Below, in pieces: positions 50,384 to 59,580 of a DNA stretch of 64,000 nt (its first letter is position 1; the number at the start of each line of letters is the position of its first letter). The notes beneath the pieces were generated by a model. That model saw nothing but the letters and a program-made list of their open reading frames with translations, was not told the origin of the DNA and made no database searches. Position numbers and translations under genes: made by a program. The stretch is from NCBI RefSeq assembly GCF_038003525.1, contig NZ_JBBOPI010000001.1, forward strand, positions 3,093,001 through 3,157,000, in the 5' to 3' direction. The DNA is from Solibacillus sp. FSL H8-0538 (GTDB lineage Bacteria > Bacillota > Bacilli > Bacillales_A > Planococcaceae).

Positions 50384-51214
50384 TTAAAAATCAAAGTGGA
50401 AGTTGTCGGGATTTGCACCGATACGTTCGTTGCGATTTAATTCATTTATTTGCTGCATCTCTAAACCACTTAATTCGAAGTCAAAAATAGTGATATTTTC
50501 TTCGATACGCTTCGGTGTGACAGATTTTGGTATGATAATAATATCATTTTGTAAATGCCAACGAAGTGCAATTTGTGCTGGTGATTTACCATGTACGTGT
50601 CCAATTGCCGATAAGGTTGGATCTGCCAGTACATTACCTCTTCCTAGTGGTGACCATGCTGTAACCGCAATATTATGCTCGGTACAGAAGGCACGTAAAG
50701 ACTCTTGAGATAAGTACGGATGCAGTTCTACTTGGTTTACCATTGGTGCTGTATTTGCTTTAGATAAAATAGATTGAAGATGGTGTTCATGATGATTTGA
50801 TACACCTGTTACGCGAATTAGCTTTTCATCATATAAACGTTCAATCGCACGGTATGTATCTTCAAATTTTTCTACTACCGGCCAGTGTGTTAAATATAAA
50901 TCGATATAATCCATGTTTAGTTTCTTTAAAGACGTCTCGAAAGCCCGCAATGTATTGTCATAACCTTGATCACTATTCCAAACTTTAGTTGTCACAAAAA
51001 TATCTTCACGTGCTACGCCAGAGTGACGAATCGCTTCGCCAACTTCAACTTCATTATCATATAGAGATGCAGTATCAATCGCACGGTAGCCTACCTCAAT
51101 CGCCTTTGTAATCGCGAAGATAGCTTCCTCGCGCTCCGTCATTTTGTAAACACCTAGCCCTACAAGTGGCATTTCTACGCCGTTTGCTAAAGTTCTTGTG
51201 AATTGTAAATTCAT
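50384..51214 (-). CDS. aldo/keto reductase family oxidoreductase
   Basis: The 276-residue protein has the AKR tetrad in order: Asp and Tyr in 'AIDTASLYDNEVEVG', Lys in 'FVTTKVWNSD' and His in 'DLYLTHWPV', followed by the NADPH end 'IIPKSVTPKRIEENI'. It reduces aldehydes or keto compounds with NADPH in the cytoplasm; the natural substrate is not clear. ATG 51214 follows AAGGAG at eight bases. A truncated paralogue lies downstream. Confidence 0.92.
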   Translation of the reverse strand: MNLQFTRTLANGVEMPLVGLGVYKMTEREEAIFAITKAIEVGYRAIDTASLYDNEVEVGEAIRHSGVAREDIFVTTKVWNSDQGYDNTLRAFETSLKKLNMDYIDLYLTHWPVVEKFEDTYRAIERLYDEKLIRVTGVSNHHEHHLQSILSKANTAPMVNQVELHPYLSQESLRAFCTEHNIAVTAWSPLGRGNVLADPTLSAIGHVHGKSPAQIALRWHLQNDIIIIPKSVTPKRIEENITIFDFELSGLEMQQINELNRNERIGANPDNFHFDF

Positions 51215-51373
51215 CGTAGTCACTCCTTGAGTTTGAATATTTTAATTATACGCGTAATTTAAACTTCTTTATATATCAAAAAAAACGCCTGATATAGTTG
51301 CAAAAGGGATTTGAAACGAATATTATATAAAACGTTCTTAAAAACGTTCGTGTTTTAGAAAGAGGGAATTTTT

Positions 51374-52675
51374 ATGTTTCGTTTGAAAGAAAACAATACA
51401 ACAGTAAAAACTGAAATGCTAGCTGGGCTGACAACATTTTTAACAATGGCTTATATTATTGTTGTGAACCCGATAATTTTATCAGACGCTGGTGTACCTA
51501 TAGATCAAGTATTCATGGCGACAATTATTTCCGCTGTTATTGGGACAGCTTGGATGGCACTGTGCGCAAACTACCCAATCGCCGTTGCACCGGGAATGGG
51601 ATTGAATGCGTATTTCACGTATACAGTTGTCCTGGCATCAAATGGGCAAATTGATTATGTAACCGCGTTTTCAGCCGTATTTGTTGCTGGGATTATTTTT
51701 GTTATTTTAAGTTTAACTCCGTTCCGTGAAAAGCTTATTACTGCTATTCCAGAAAATTTAAAGCTAGCGATTACAGCTGGTATTGGACTTTTCATTGCCT
51801 TTATCGGACTTCGTATGTCTGGTTTAGTTGTAGCAAATGATTCAAACCTAGTTGGTCTTGGGGATTTAACCTCAGCTCCAGTATTATTGACGTTATTTGG
51901 ACTTGCTGTAACGGTTGTACTAATGGCTCGCAATGCAAAGGGCGCACTATTTATAGGTATGATCGCGACGTCAATTATCGGAATTTTGACAGGTCAGTTG
52001 CACATCGAAAAAATCATTGCAATGCCACATTTACCTGAAGGCATTTTAGTTTGGAATCCAATCGAAGCATTTAGCAATGTCATTGAATTTGGACTGTACG
52101 GTGTTGTGTTCTCGTTCATTTTAGTTACGTTATTTGATACGACAGGAACGATGATCGGTGTTGCCAAACAGGCCGGTTTAATGAAGAACAATAAATTACC
52201 GCGTGCACGTCATGCTCTACTCGCTGACTCGGTTGCAACTACAGTTGGTTCGATGTTCGGGACTAGTCCAACAACAGCTTATTTAGAGTCTGGCGCAGGT
52301 GTTGCTGCTGGTGGGCGTACAGGTCTTACTTCGTTAACAGTAGCTGGTTTATTTATTGTCGCATCATTTTTCGGTCCGCTTGTCGCATCTCTATCTAATG
52401 TTTCAGCGATTACATCTCCTGCACTAATTATTGTAGGGAGTTTAATGATTGGTGCTGTGAAACATATTGAGTGGGATAAATTTGAGGAAGCATTTCCAGC
52501 ATTTTTAGTTGTGTTAACGATGCCACTTACATCAAGTATTTCAACAGGTATTGCTCTGGGCTTTATTTCTTATCCTTTATTGAAAATCGTTAAAGGACAA
52601 GCCCGCGAAATTCATCCGCTAATGTATGTGTTTGGAGTACTCTTTATTATTCAGCTGGTATTCATGCCACATTAA
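51374..52675 (+). CDS. NCS2-family purine permease (guanine/hypoxanthine type)
   Basis: The 433-residue protein has about twelve membrane segments and family words 'GLTTFLTMAYIIVVNP', 'VAPGMGLNAYFTY' (near residue 76) and 'GTSPTTAYLESGAGVAAGGR' (near 295). It belongs to the PbuG/PbuO-type group that imports hypoxanthine and guanine. The leader (51290-51360) has words like PurR boxes ('CGAATATT', 'AACGTTCG') but no purine riboswitch is visible. Terminator at 52681. Confidence 0.9.
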   Translation: MFRLKENNTTVKTEMLAGLTTFLTMAYIIVVNPIILSDAGVPIDQVFMATIISAVIGTAWMALCANYPIAVAPGMGLNAYFTYTVVLASNGQIDYVTAFSAVFVAGIIFVILSLTPFREKLITAIPENLKLAITAGIGLFIAFIGLRMSGLVVANDSNLVGLGDLTSAPVLLTLFGLAVTVVLMARNAKGALFIGMIATSIIGILTGQLHIEKIIAMPHLPEGILVWNPIEAFSNVIEFGLYGVVFSFILVTLFDTTGTMIGVAKQAGLMKNNKLPRARHALLADSVATTVGSMFGTSPTTAYLESGAGVAAGGRTGLTSLTVAGLFIVASFFGPLVASLSNVSAITSPALIIVGSLMIGAVKHIEWDKFEEAFPAFLVVLTMPLTSSISTGIALGFISYPLLKIVKGQAREIHPLMYVFGVLFIIQLVFMPH

Positions 52676-52680
52676 TTAGA

Positions 52681-52722
52681 AATGCGAGTTGAGCGTAACT
52701 ATGCTCAAACTCGCATTTTTTT
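52681..52722 (+). terminator. terminator after the purine permease gene
   Basis: 'AATGCGAGTTGAGC' pairs with 'GCTCAAACTCGCATT' followed by T5. Confidence 0.9.
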
Positions 52723-52909
52723 GTTCCTGCTTTGCTTCACTTTCCTCGTCAAAAATAAATTTTACAAATTATTGAAAAGTTAGTTCGCAAATGTTTCTTA
52801 AATCTCGTATAATTCATTTAACAGAATATTCTTAAACTATCACGATAATTAAAGTTGGCTACATCACTTTGTCACGGGTTCTATTTTCACATTAGAGGAG
52901 CTGGTTGTT

Positions 52910-54529
52910 ATGATGGATACACCTTTATTGTTAACAGGTTTTTTGAACCGAGCAGAACGTTATTTCCCCGAAAAGCTCATCATATCTAGAACGAGCGCAA
53001 CGAAAACGCATCGTATTCCTTATAAAGATTATGTAAAACGTACACGCCGATTAGCAGATGCATTAACAAAGCTTGGAATGACACGTGGGACGAAGGTTGC
53101 TTCTTTTGCTTGGAACCACCACCGTCACTTAGAAGCTTATTTTGCGGTTCCTTGTAGTGGTGCTATTCTTCATATGGTTAATATTCGTCTCGCACCGGAG
53201 CATATTATTTATGTTATTAATCATGCTGAGGACGAAATTTTACTTATCGACGGAGATTTATTCCCACTCGTTGAAAAAGCTCTTCCATATTTAAAATCGA
53301 TAAAGCATATTATTGTCATGCATGATGGGTTTGAAGTCCCTGAATCGAGCTTTGCCAATGTCTATTCCTATGAGCAACTACTGGCTGAAGCATCGGAGGA
53401 TTTTGTATTCCCGGATGATTTAGATGAAAATACGCCTGCTGGAATGTGCTATACAAGTGCGACAACAGGCATGCCAAAAGGTGTTGTCTATACACATCGT
53501 AGTTTAGTACTGCATAGCTTAACGCTCGGCCTAAAGGATACACTTGGACTGAGTGAGGCAGATGTGATTATGCCAGTTGTACCAATGTTCCACGTAAATG
53601 CATGGGGTATGCCGTTTGCTGCAGTGAACTTTGGAATGACACAAGTAATGCCAGGTCCTATGTTTACCCCTAGTCTGCTACTCGATCTCATTGAACAGGA
53701 AAAAGTAACTATAACGGCTGGTGTACCAACAATTTGGCTGGGTGTCCTTGCCGAGCAGGAGTCCAACCCGCGTGAACTTTCATCATTACGTTCAGTTGTA
53801 TGTGGGGGCTCTGCTTCACCAAAAGGATTAATCCGTGCCTTTGAAGAAAAGCTTGGGATACCATTTATTGTCGGCTATGGGATGACTGAGACTTCACCAA
53901 TCGTGAGTCTATCAAACTTCACTACTTGGATGGAAGATTGGGATTATGAGGACAAGCTAGAACTTCGTGCAACACAAGGCTTAACCGTACCACTAATTGA
54001 AACAGACGTTGTCAATGAAAATGGTTCAGTTCCTTGGGACGGACAAACAATGGGTGAACTCCGTATTCGTGGGCCATGGATTGCAAAAGAATATTATAAA
54101 GATGAGCGTACAGCGGAAGCTTTCCAAGATGGTTGGCTTTACACTGGCGATATCGCAGTTCTGACAAAAGAAGGCTACATTAAAATTACAGACCGTACAA
54201 AGGATTTAATTAAATCTGGTGGGGAGTGGATTTCCTCTGTAGATTTAGAAAATGGCCTCATGACGCATCCCGCAGTATTTGAAGCTGCGGTTATTGCGAT
54301 GCCACATCCGAAATGGCAGGAACGTCCACTTGCTTGTGTCGTTTTAAAAGCAGGGGCAACTGCAACGAAGGATGAACTCATTGCCTCATTAGAAGCCGAT
54401 TTTGCGAAATGGTGGCTACCAGATGATGTTGTATTTTTAAACGAAATTCCTAAAACATCGGTAGGAAAATTTTTAAAGGCCAAATTACGTGAAGAATTAA
54501 AGGATTATCAAGTAAGCACGCCTAATTAA
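52910..54529 (+). CDS. medium/long-chain acyl-CoA synthetase (AMP-forming)
   Basis: The 539-residue enzyme of the ANL superfamily has the P-loop 'YTSATTGMPKGVVYTHRS' (about residues 182-200), 'YGMTETSPIVSLS' and 'YTGDIAVLTKEGYIKITDR', and a C-terminal Lys in 'PKTSVGKFLKAKLRE'. It joins a carboxylic acid and CoA through an acyl-adenylate. The class fits short- to medium-chain or aromatic acid substrates, but this cannot be told here. GAGGAG precedes the ATG; it is a single-gene unit. Confidence 0.9.
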   Translation: MMDTPLLLTGFLNRAERYFPEKLIISRTSATKTHRIPYKDYVKRTRRLADALTKLGMTRGTKVASFAWNHHRHLEAYFAVPCSGAILHMVNIRLAPEHIIYVINHAEDEILLIDGDLFPLVEKALPYLKSIKHIIVMHDGFEVPESSFANVYSYEQLLAEASEDFVFPDDLDENTPAGMCYTSATTGMPKGVVYTHRSLVLHSLTLGLKDTLGLSEADVIMPVVPMFHVNAWGMPFAAVNFGMTQVMPGPMFTPSLLLDLIEQEKVTITAGVPTIWLGVLAEQESNPRELSSLRSVVCGGSASPKGLIRAFEEKLGIPFIVGYGMTETSPIVSLSNFTTWMEDWDYEDKLELRATQGLTVPLIETDVVNENGSVPWDGQTMGELRIRGPWIAKEYYKDERTAEAFQDGWLYTGDIAVLTKEGYIKITDRTKDLIKSGGEWISSVDLENGLMTHPAVFEAAVIAMPHPKWQERPLACVVLKAGATATKDELIASLEADFAKWWLPDDVVFLNEIPKTSVGKFLKAKLREELKDYQVSTPN

Positions 54530-54530
54530 C

Positions 54531-54610
54531 TGAAAGACACATCTCCCCCAACATGAGGGAGAAATAATATTCTATCATGTGGTTACGAAAGCTTCTCTTT
54601 TTTAACCACA
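54531..54610 (+). repeat. double-hairpin intergenic repeat (copy 7)
   Basis: 'TGAAAGACACATCTCCCCC' with its GAGGGAGA counter-arm, then ATGTGGTTACGAAAGC pairing with TTTTTTAACCACAT. The sequence has drifted but both stems are kept. Confidence 0.75.
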
Positions 54611-54614
54611 TAAC

Positions 54615-54655
54615 AAAAGCCGTAATCGCCAACAAATCGATTACGGCTTTTCTTT
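54615..54655. terminator. bidirectional terminator
   Basis: 'AAAAGCCGTAATCG' pairs with 'CGATTACGGCTTTT' between convergent genes. Confidence 0.9.
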
Positions 54656-54669
54656 ATTGCATAGTATTT

Positions 54670-56949
54670 CTACTTTAGATGACGATCAAAGAATGTGACC
54701 ATCGCATTGTAAAACTCGATTCGGTTTTCTTCGTTGGCAAATCCATGACCTTCATTTTCTTTTAGCATATATTCCACATCAACACCTCTTGCTCTTAAGG
54801 CTTCAACAATCTGATCAGATTCTGTTTTGTTGACACGTGGATCATTTACACCTTGTGCGACAAAAAGAGGTGTCTTAATTTTATCGACATGGAAAACTGG
54901 TGATACAGCCGTTAGTAGCTCTTTATCTTTTTCTGGATGTCCGACTCTCTCATAGAACATATTGAGCGAAGATTCCCAGTATGGTGGGATCGTTTCTAAT
55001 AAAGTAAAGATATTCGAAACGCCAACATAATCAACAGCCGCTGCATATAAATCTGGTGTAAACGTAATACCAGCTAATGTTGCGTAGCCACCAAACGATG
55101 CCCCGTAAATACCGATTCGTTCAGGATCCGCAATTCCTTGATCAATTGCCCACTGAACACCATCTGTAATATCATCCTGGATTTTTAATCCCCATTGCTT
55201 ATTTCCTGCCTCAAGGAATTCCTTACCATAGCCAGTTGAAGATCTGAAATTAACTTGTAGTACGGCATAGCCACGATTAGCAAGTAGCTGAACTTCTGGG
55301 TTGAATCCCCACATATCGCGTGCCCATGGTCCCCCATGTGGAACCACAATTAAAGGTAAATTTTTTGATGTTTTATTATTCGGAACAGTTAAGTACCCAT
55401 TAATTGTAAGGCCATCACGACTTTTGTAAGAAATCGAATTCATATCAGCCAATTTATTTGGATCTAACCAAGAACTTAACTCCGCTAATTCAGTCATTGT
55501 ATCTGTTTCTGAATCATAATAATAATACTTTCCGAAAACTTTATCGCTCGAAATACTAACTATAAACTTCGTCATTTCTTTATTGTAATCGTTAATGCCA
55601 AATTCACTTTCACTTACACCTAGCTTGTCTTTGATTTTATTAAAGATCTTCTCAAATTCTTTATCTAAAAATACATAATGAGCTTTATCAGTTACATATG
55701 CCCCAAAGAGTAATCTATCTTTACTAGAGCTGTATAGAGCACCTGATATATCAACATTCGGATTGGATAAAATAACTTCTTCATTAGCTTTTAAATCAAA
55801 TTTAACAAGTTCCACTTTATCGCGATTTTTATTAGATAACGCATAAATGGATTGGTTATCTTTTGAGAAGGCAATTGGAGATACTGTATCTCCTGCTTCC
55901 AACATAATAAATGGCTTAAATGCTTCATCTTCTGAATCTCGGTATAAAATGGTACCCACTACCCCATCAGATTCGATTGCCATTCTAATTTGTCCATTAC
56001 TATCGGCAAGCCAGCCTTGAATATTCCCAGGATTTTTAGCGACAAGCGTTGTTTCACCCGTCTTCACATTCAACTTATAAACATCAAAAGCTGTTGAATC
56101 TTCTTTATTCATCATGATTAAGATTTCATTTTCTACACCTTGTAGATAGTCAATCGGATATGCTACAACGTTAGGATATGGCGTTAAATCTTTCTCCTTC
56201 CCCCCTTTAAAAGAAGAAGAATAAATATGGTAATTTTCATCCCCACCATTATCTTTTAAGTATAGTATATTATCATCTTTCCAAAAGAATCCTGCAATAT
56301 CTCGATCTTTAGAGCTTGTCACTCTCACAGGTTCATTGTCACTATTCATCTCTTTAACAAAAACATTTGAACGGCTTTCCCATGATGAAGCGTATGAAAT
56401 ATAATTCCCATCAGGAGAAAGTTGGTAACCAAAGTTTCCAGGGTTTTTCATAAAATCTTCTACTGAGATTTCTTGAACCCCTTTGTCATTAATGGCTTTA
56501 TTTTTAACGTCCTTATAATTATTAAAAATTAATTCCAAATCTTTAGGAGTTATTCTTTTATCTTTAGAAATGTCTTTAAAAAGACCAAGATTATTAGCGG
56601 ATTTCTTGTAATCTGCTAAACTTTTTTCTGCTTTTTCAACTCCGAGAGCTCTAATTAAAACTCGTGCAATTTCTTCTTGGGTAATATTCGCTTTGAGATT
56701 TTTCAATTCTCCTTTATTTACCCAATTATCGACTACTTCAGCTCTCATTACTTCTGAGCCATGCTGGTATGTTAGAGCTGTTACTGCATGTTCGAGAAAA
56801 GCTTCTACTGTAACTCGTACATTTTGATTAATAGCTGCTAAATCAACCTCTTTGTTCGCTGGCGTAGATGTGTTATTAGCAAAAGTTGAAAGCGGTAGAG
56901 ATACAAAGAGACCTAGCACTAAAATAGATGATAACAATCTTTTTAACAT
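54670..56949 (-). CDS. secreted S9-family prolyl oligopeptidase-like peptidase
   Basis: The 759-residue protein has a signal peptide ('MLKRLLSSILVLGLFVSLPL', cleavage probably near 'TFAN'). An extra helical region (about 30-160) is followed by a beta-propeller (about 170-480) and a C-terminal alpha/beta hydrolase with Ser in 'GIYGASFGGYATLAG', Asp in 'VAQGVNDPRVNK' and His in 'KENEGHGFANEE'. It cleaves peptides outside the cell or at the wall. The N-terminal region is longer than in cytoplasmic acylaminoacyl peptidases. GGAAGGAGA precedes the start. Confidence 0.9.
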   Translation of the reverse strand: MLKRLLSSILVLGLFVSLPLSTFANNTSTPANKEVDLAAINQNVRVTVEAFLEHAVTALTYQHGSEVMRAEVVDNWVNKGELKNLKANITQEEIARVLIRALGVEKAEKSLADYKKSANNLGLFKDISKDKRITPKDLELIFNNYKDVKNKAINDKGVQEISVEDFMKNPGNFGYQLSPDGNYISYASSWESRSNVFVKEMNSDNEPVRVTSSKDRDIAGFFWKDDNILYLKDNGGDENYHIYSSSFKGGKEKDLTPYPNVVAYPIDYLQGVENEILIMMNKEDSTAFDVYKLNVKTGETTLVAKNPGNIQGWLADSNGQIRMAIESDGVVGTILYRDSEDEAFKPFIMLEAGDTVSPIAFSKDNQSIYALSNKNRDKVELVKFDLKANEEVILSNPNVDISGALYSSSKDRLLFGAYVTDKAHYVFLDKEFEKIFNKIKDKLGVSESEFGINDYNKEMTKFIVSISSDKVFGKYYYYDSETDTMTELAELSSWLDPNKLADMNSISYKSRDGLTINGYLTVPNNKTSKNLPLIVVPHGGPWARDMWGFNPEVQLLANRGYAVLQVNFRSSTGYGKEFLEAGNKQWGLKIQDDITDGVQWAIDQGIADPERIGIYGASFGGYATLAGITFTPDLYAAAVDYVGVSNIFTLLETIPPYWESSLNMFYERVGHPEKDKELLTAVSPVFHVDKIKTPLFVAQGVNDPRVNKTESDQIVEALRARGVDVEYMLKENEGHGFANEENRIEFYNAMVTFFDRHLK

Positions 56950-57079
56950 ACTTATACATCTCCTTCCTTTTTTTACAATATTAAGGATAACATACAGAGG
57001 TGATAAACGGTTTATATTATCAAAAAAATTCAGTTTTTTAAGGTCTCTCTAAAGGGAAATTAGGAAGCCTCAACAACAA

Positions 57080-57127
57080 AAAGAAAGAGCCACAAATGAG
57101 GAAATCCCTAATTTGTGGCTCTTTTTC
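57080..57127. terminator. bidirectional terminator
   Basis: 'AAAGAGCCACAAAT' pairs with 'ATTTGTGGCTCTTT'. On the minus strand it ends the small protein gene at 57129. Confidence 0.85.
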
Positions 57128-57128
57128 A

Positions 57129-57293
57129 TTAATTTTTGTCTTTGTCATCGAATTGCCGCGGATCTGGAATGCGGTCATCCTCTACTAGTTGTTGATCATC
57201 TCTCATATTTTCCATTTGCTTTCCGAGGAGTTTTACTTCTTCCATTGAATTGGCCATATTCCCATTTACAATCTTTCTTGATTCATCGTCCAT
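57129..57293 (-). CDS. small acidic protein of unknown function
   Basis: This 54-residue frame ('MDDESRKIVNGNMANSMEEV' at the start, 'PDPRQFDDKDKN' at the end) is highly charged and helical, with no membrane segment. AAAAGGAGGT lies seven bases before the ATG, and a terminator follows the stop. I do not recognise a family, but both signals support a real gene. Confidence 0.7.
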   Translation of the reverse strand: MDDESRKIVNGNMANSMEEVKLLGKQMENMRDDQQLVEDDRIPDPRQFDDKDKN

Positions 57294-57429
57294 CACAATA
57301 CCTCCTTTTCAGCTATTATTCCCTTTTTGGATTTTTTAGATCATTTACCTCATAATTTTGTATAGGCAACTGATTTCAGATAAGCTATACTTGGAAGTGA
57401 GTTTTATTAAACATGAGGAGGGTACTTCC

Positions 57430-57525
57430 ATGAAATTAATTTTAATTCTTGGTGTTTGTGTCTCTTTCTTAACTGCAATCTTCACTGCTGGTTATGAAGG
57501 CAAACCTGTCTCTAAAGAAAGCTAA
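57430..57525 (+). CDS. 31-residue membrane peptide
   Basis: The frame reads 'MKLILILGVCVSFLTAIFTA' then 'GYEGKPVSKES'. It is one membrane segment with a short charged tail. GAGGAGGG stands seven bases before the ATG. A double-hairpin repeat starts 15 bp after the stop. No family is recognised; a small membrane regulator or spore peptide is possible. Confidence 0.6.
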   Translation: MKLILILGVCVSFLTAIFTAGYEGKPVSKES

Positions 57526-57540
57526 TTTTCGTTAGCTTTT

Positions 57541-57624
57541 TAGAAAGACGCATCTCGTCCGAAAATATGGAGAGATGATGTCCTTTATGATGTGGTTAAG
57601 AAAATTATACTTTCTAACCACTAA
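57541..57624 (+). repeat. double-hairpin intergenic repeat (copy 8)
   Basis: 'TAGAAAGACGCATCTCGTCC' with GGAGAGATGATGTCC, then GTGGTTAAGAAAATTATACTTTCTAACCAC. Second stem near perfect. Confidence 0.85.
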
Positions 57625-57627
57625 ACG

Positions 57628-57663
57628 AAAGACAACCGTGAGATTTCACAGTTGTCTTTTTTT
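57628..57663 (+). terminator. terminator
   Basis: 'AAAGACAACCGTG' pairs with 'CACAGTTGTCTTT' followed by T7. Confidence 0.85.
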
Positions 57664-57753
57664 GTTTGACTTTTTACCATTCAGCATTTATATTAGTTAC
57701 ATATAGTAAGTTAATTATTAAAAATAAACATCTGTTAAAGGGGATTATTTAAC

Positions 57754-58641
57754 ATGACTACACCTTTTCATAAAAAACCAAATATGTACACTTCACATGT
57801 TCAATTAAAAGTTTCCGATTTAACACGTTCCCTTGAATACTACACAACAATTATTGGCTTTGAAGTGCTCAAGCAAACTGAAGATACAGCTTATTTAACA
57901 TTTGATGGTAAAAATAGTCTTTTATCATTAGTAGAAGTAGCAAATGTACAACCATTACGTGGTGGTTACACTGGTCTTTACCACTTTGCATTACTTCTTC
58001 CCTCTCGCAAGGATTTAGGCAACATCGTTCAGCATTTCGTTGAATTAAATGTACGTGTCGGCGCATCAGATCATGATGTCAGTGAAGCACTTTATTTAAA
58101 TGATCCGGATGGTAACGGCATTGAAATTTACGTTGACCGTGACGCATCAGAATGGACTTGGAATAGCGAAGGTTATGTACACATGACTACAGAGCATTTA
58201 AACTTTCAACCAATCCTAGCTGAAGCAGATGGTAAATGGGGCGGATTACCAATAGGCACGGTAATGGGACATATCCATTTATCAATTTCTGATATTGCCG
58301 CTACAGAAAAATTTTATACTGCGGTATTAGATTATGAAGTTGTCACTCGCTACGGCGCACAAGCTTTATTCATCTCTACAGGTAAATACCATCACCACCT
58401 TGGCTTAAACACTTGGCATAGTGGTGGCGGTGTACCAGCTCCTGCCAATACAGTAGGGTTAAAATCGTATACAGTCGTTTTAGAGGATGCTGCATATGCT
58501 GAAAAAGTGAAAGCTAACTTACAAACAGCTGGCTATACAGTTGAACACTTTGAAGAAGCACCCGCTTATGGTGGTACTCAATTATTCTCAGTTGTTGACC
58601 CAAATGGCATCCGCATTGTCTTTACAGCAGAGGGCGAATAG
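57754..58641 (+). CDS. catE: CatE-type catechol 2,3-dioxygenase (VOC family)
   Basis: The 295-residue protein has two vicinal-oxygen-chelate units (about 10-130 and 165-290). 'TGLYHFALLLPSRKDLG' and 'VSEALYLNDPDGNGIEIYVD' match B. subtilis CatE (YfiE), which cleaves catechol. Metal ligands are likely His 15 or in 'HFALLLP' and Glu in 'IEIYVD', plus 'GHIHLSISDI' in the second half. It is not part of the phenol operon at 26426 and differs from its dioxygenase. The reaction in vivo may be detoxification of catechol; other VOC functions remain possible. Confidence 0.82.
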   Translation: MTTPFHKKPNMYTSHVQLKVSDLTRSLEYYTTIIGFEVLKQTEDTAYLTFDGKNSLLSLVEVANVQPLRGGYTGLYHFALLLPSRKDLGNIVQHFVELNVRVGASDHDVSEALYLNDPDGNGIEIYVDRDASEWTWNSEGYVHMTTEHLNFQPILAEADGKWGGLPIGTVMGHIHLSISDIAATEKFYTAVLDYEVVTRYGAQALFISTGKYHHHLGLNTWHSGGGVPAPANTVGLKSYTVVLEDAAYAEKVKANLQTAGYTVEHFEEAPAYGGTQLFSVVDPNGIRIVFTAEGE

Positions 58642-58652
58642 TCTAGTTGAAG

Positions 58653-58688
58653 AAAGGTATTCAAAATTAATTTTTTGAATACCTTTTT
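58653..58688 (+). terminator. terminator after catE
   Basis: 'AAAGGTATTCAAAA' pairs with 'TTTTGAATACCTTT'. Confidence 0.85.
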
Positions 58689-58755
58689 ATATTTGTGTGA
58701 AACTTTTTGGAAATATTAACGTATACATTATTATCAAATAGTTGGAGGGATTAGG

Positions 58756-59520
58756 ATGTCTCTATTTAACAAAATTTTAGCAAGTGTCGGTATTGGCGCA
58801 GCTACAGTGGATACAAAATTACAAAAGTCTACATACACTGCTGGCGATACAGTAAGTGGTATCGTAGAAATTATTGGTGGCAACACAGAACAGCAAATTG
58901 ATGCCATTTACTTAACACTTTATACGAATTATATTAAGGAAGTAAATGACACAAAGGTAACTGAGCAAGCGGCTATTTCAAAAATTCAAGTGAATGAAAC
59001 ACTTACCATCAAAGCAAATGAAAAACGTGAAATTCCATTTTCCTTTACATTACCATTTGATGTCCCAGTTACAGCCGGTCAATCACGTGTTTGGATTCAT
59101 ACAGGGCTCGATATTAAAAATGCGATTGATCCAAACGATAAGGATTTTATCGACATTCAGCCAACACCGCTAGCTAATAGTGTGTTAAGTGCCGTACAAA
59201 ACCTTGGTTTCCGTTTACGTAAAGTGGATTGCGAAATAGCGCCTGCTTATTTACGTCGCCAAACACCGATTGTACAAGAATTTGAATTTTCACCAACAAA
59301 CCAAACGTTTCGCCGTCGTTTAGACGAGCTTGAACTTATCTTTGTCTCGCAAACAGCTAATTCAGCTGAAATTTTAATGCAAATAGACCGTCGTGCTCGT
59401 GGTCTTGGTAGTTTTCTATCAGAAGCACTTGATATGGATGAAAGTCACGTGCGTTTATCCCTTCATGCTAACGATAATATTCCATCAAAAATTGCAGAAG
59501 CAATTGAGCGTTATATGTAA
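58756..59520 (+). CDS. spo0M: sporulation-control protein Spo0M
   Basis: The 254-residue arrestin-fold protein begins 'MSLFNKILASVGIGAATVDT' and has 'YTAGDTVSGIVEIIGGNTEQ' and 'QSRVWIHTGLDIKNAIDPND', all characteristic of Spo0M. In B. subtilis Spo0M affects the start of sporulation and cell shape. GGAGGGAT precedes the ATG. Monocistronic, with a terminator at 59537. Confidence 0.93.
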   Translation: MSLFNKILASVGIGAATVDTKLQKSTYTAGDTVSGIVEIIGGNTEQQIDAIYLTLYTNYIKEVNDTKVTEQAAISKIQVNETLTIKANEKREIPFSFTLPFDVPVTAGQSRVWIHTGLDIKNAIDPNDKDFIDIQPTPLANSVLSAVQNLGFRLRKVDCEIAPAYLRRQTPIVQEFEFSPTNQTFRRRLDELELIFVSQTANSAEILMQIDRRARGLGSFLSEALDMDESHVRLSLHANDNIPSKIAEAIERYM

Positions 59521-59536
59521 TAGATAAATCGCCCAA

Positions 59537-59580
59537 ATGAAAGAGGCATCTCCCACAAATATTGCGGAGATGCCTTTTCA
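59537..59580. terminator. bidirectional terminator
   Basis: 'TGAAAGAGGCATCTCC' pairs with 'GGAGATGCCTTTTCA' between spo0M and trmL, which converge. Confidence 0.9.

Noticed and set aside
51224-51373. Purine riboswitch ahead of the purine permease
   Set aside because: I looked for the conserved three-way junction words and did not find them.
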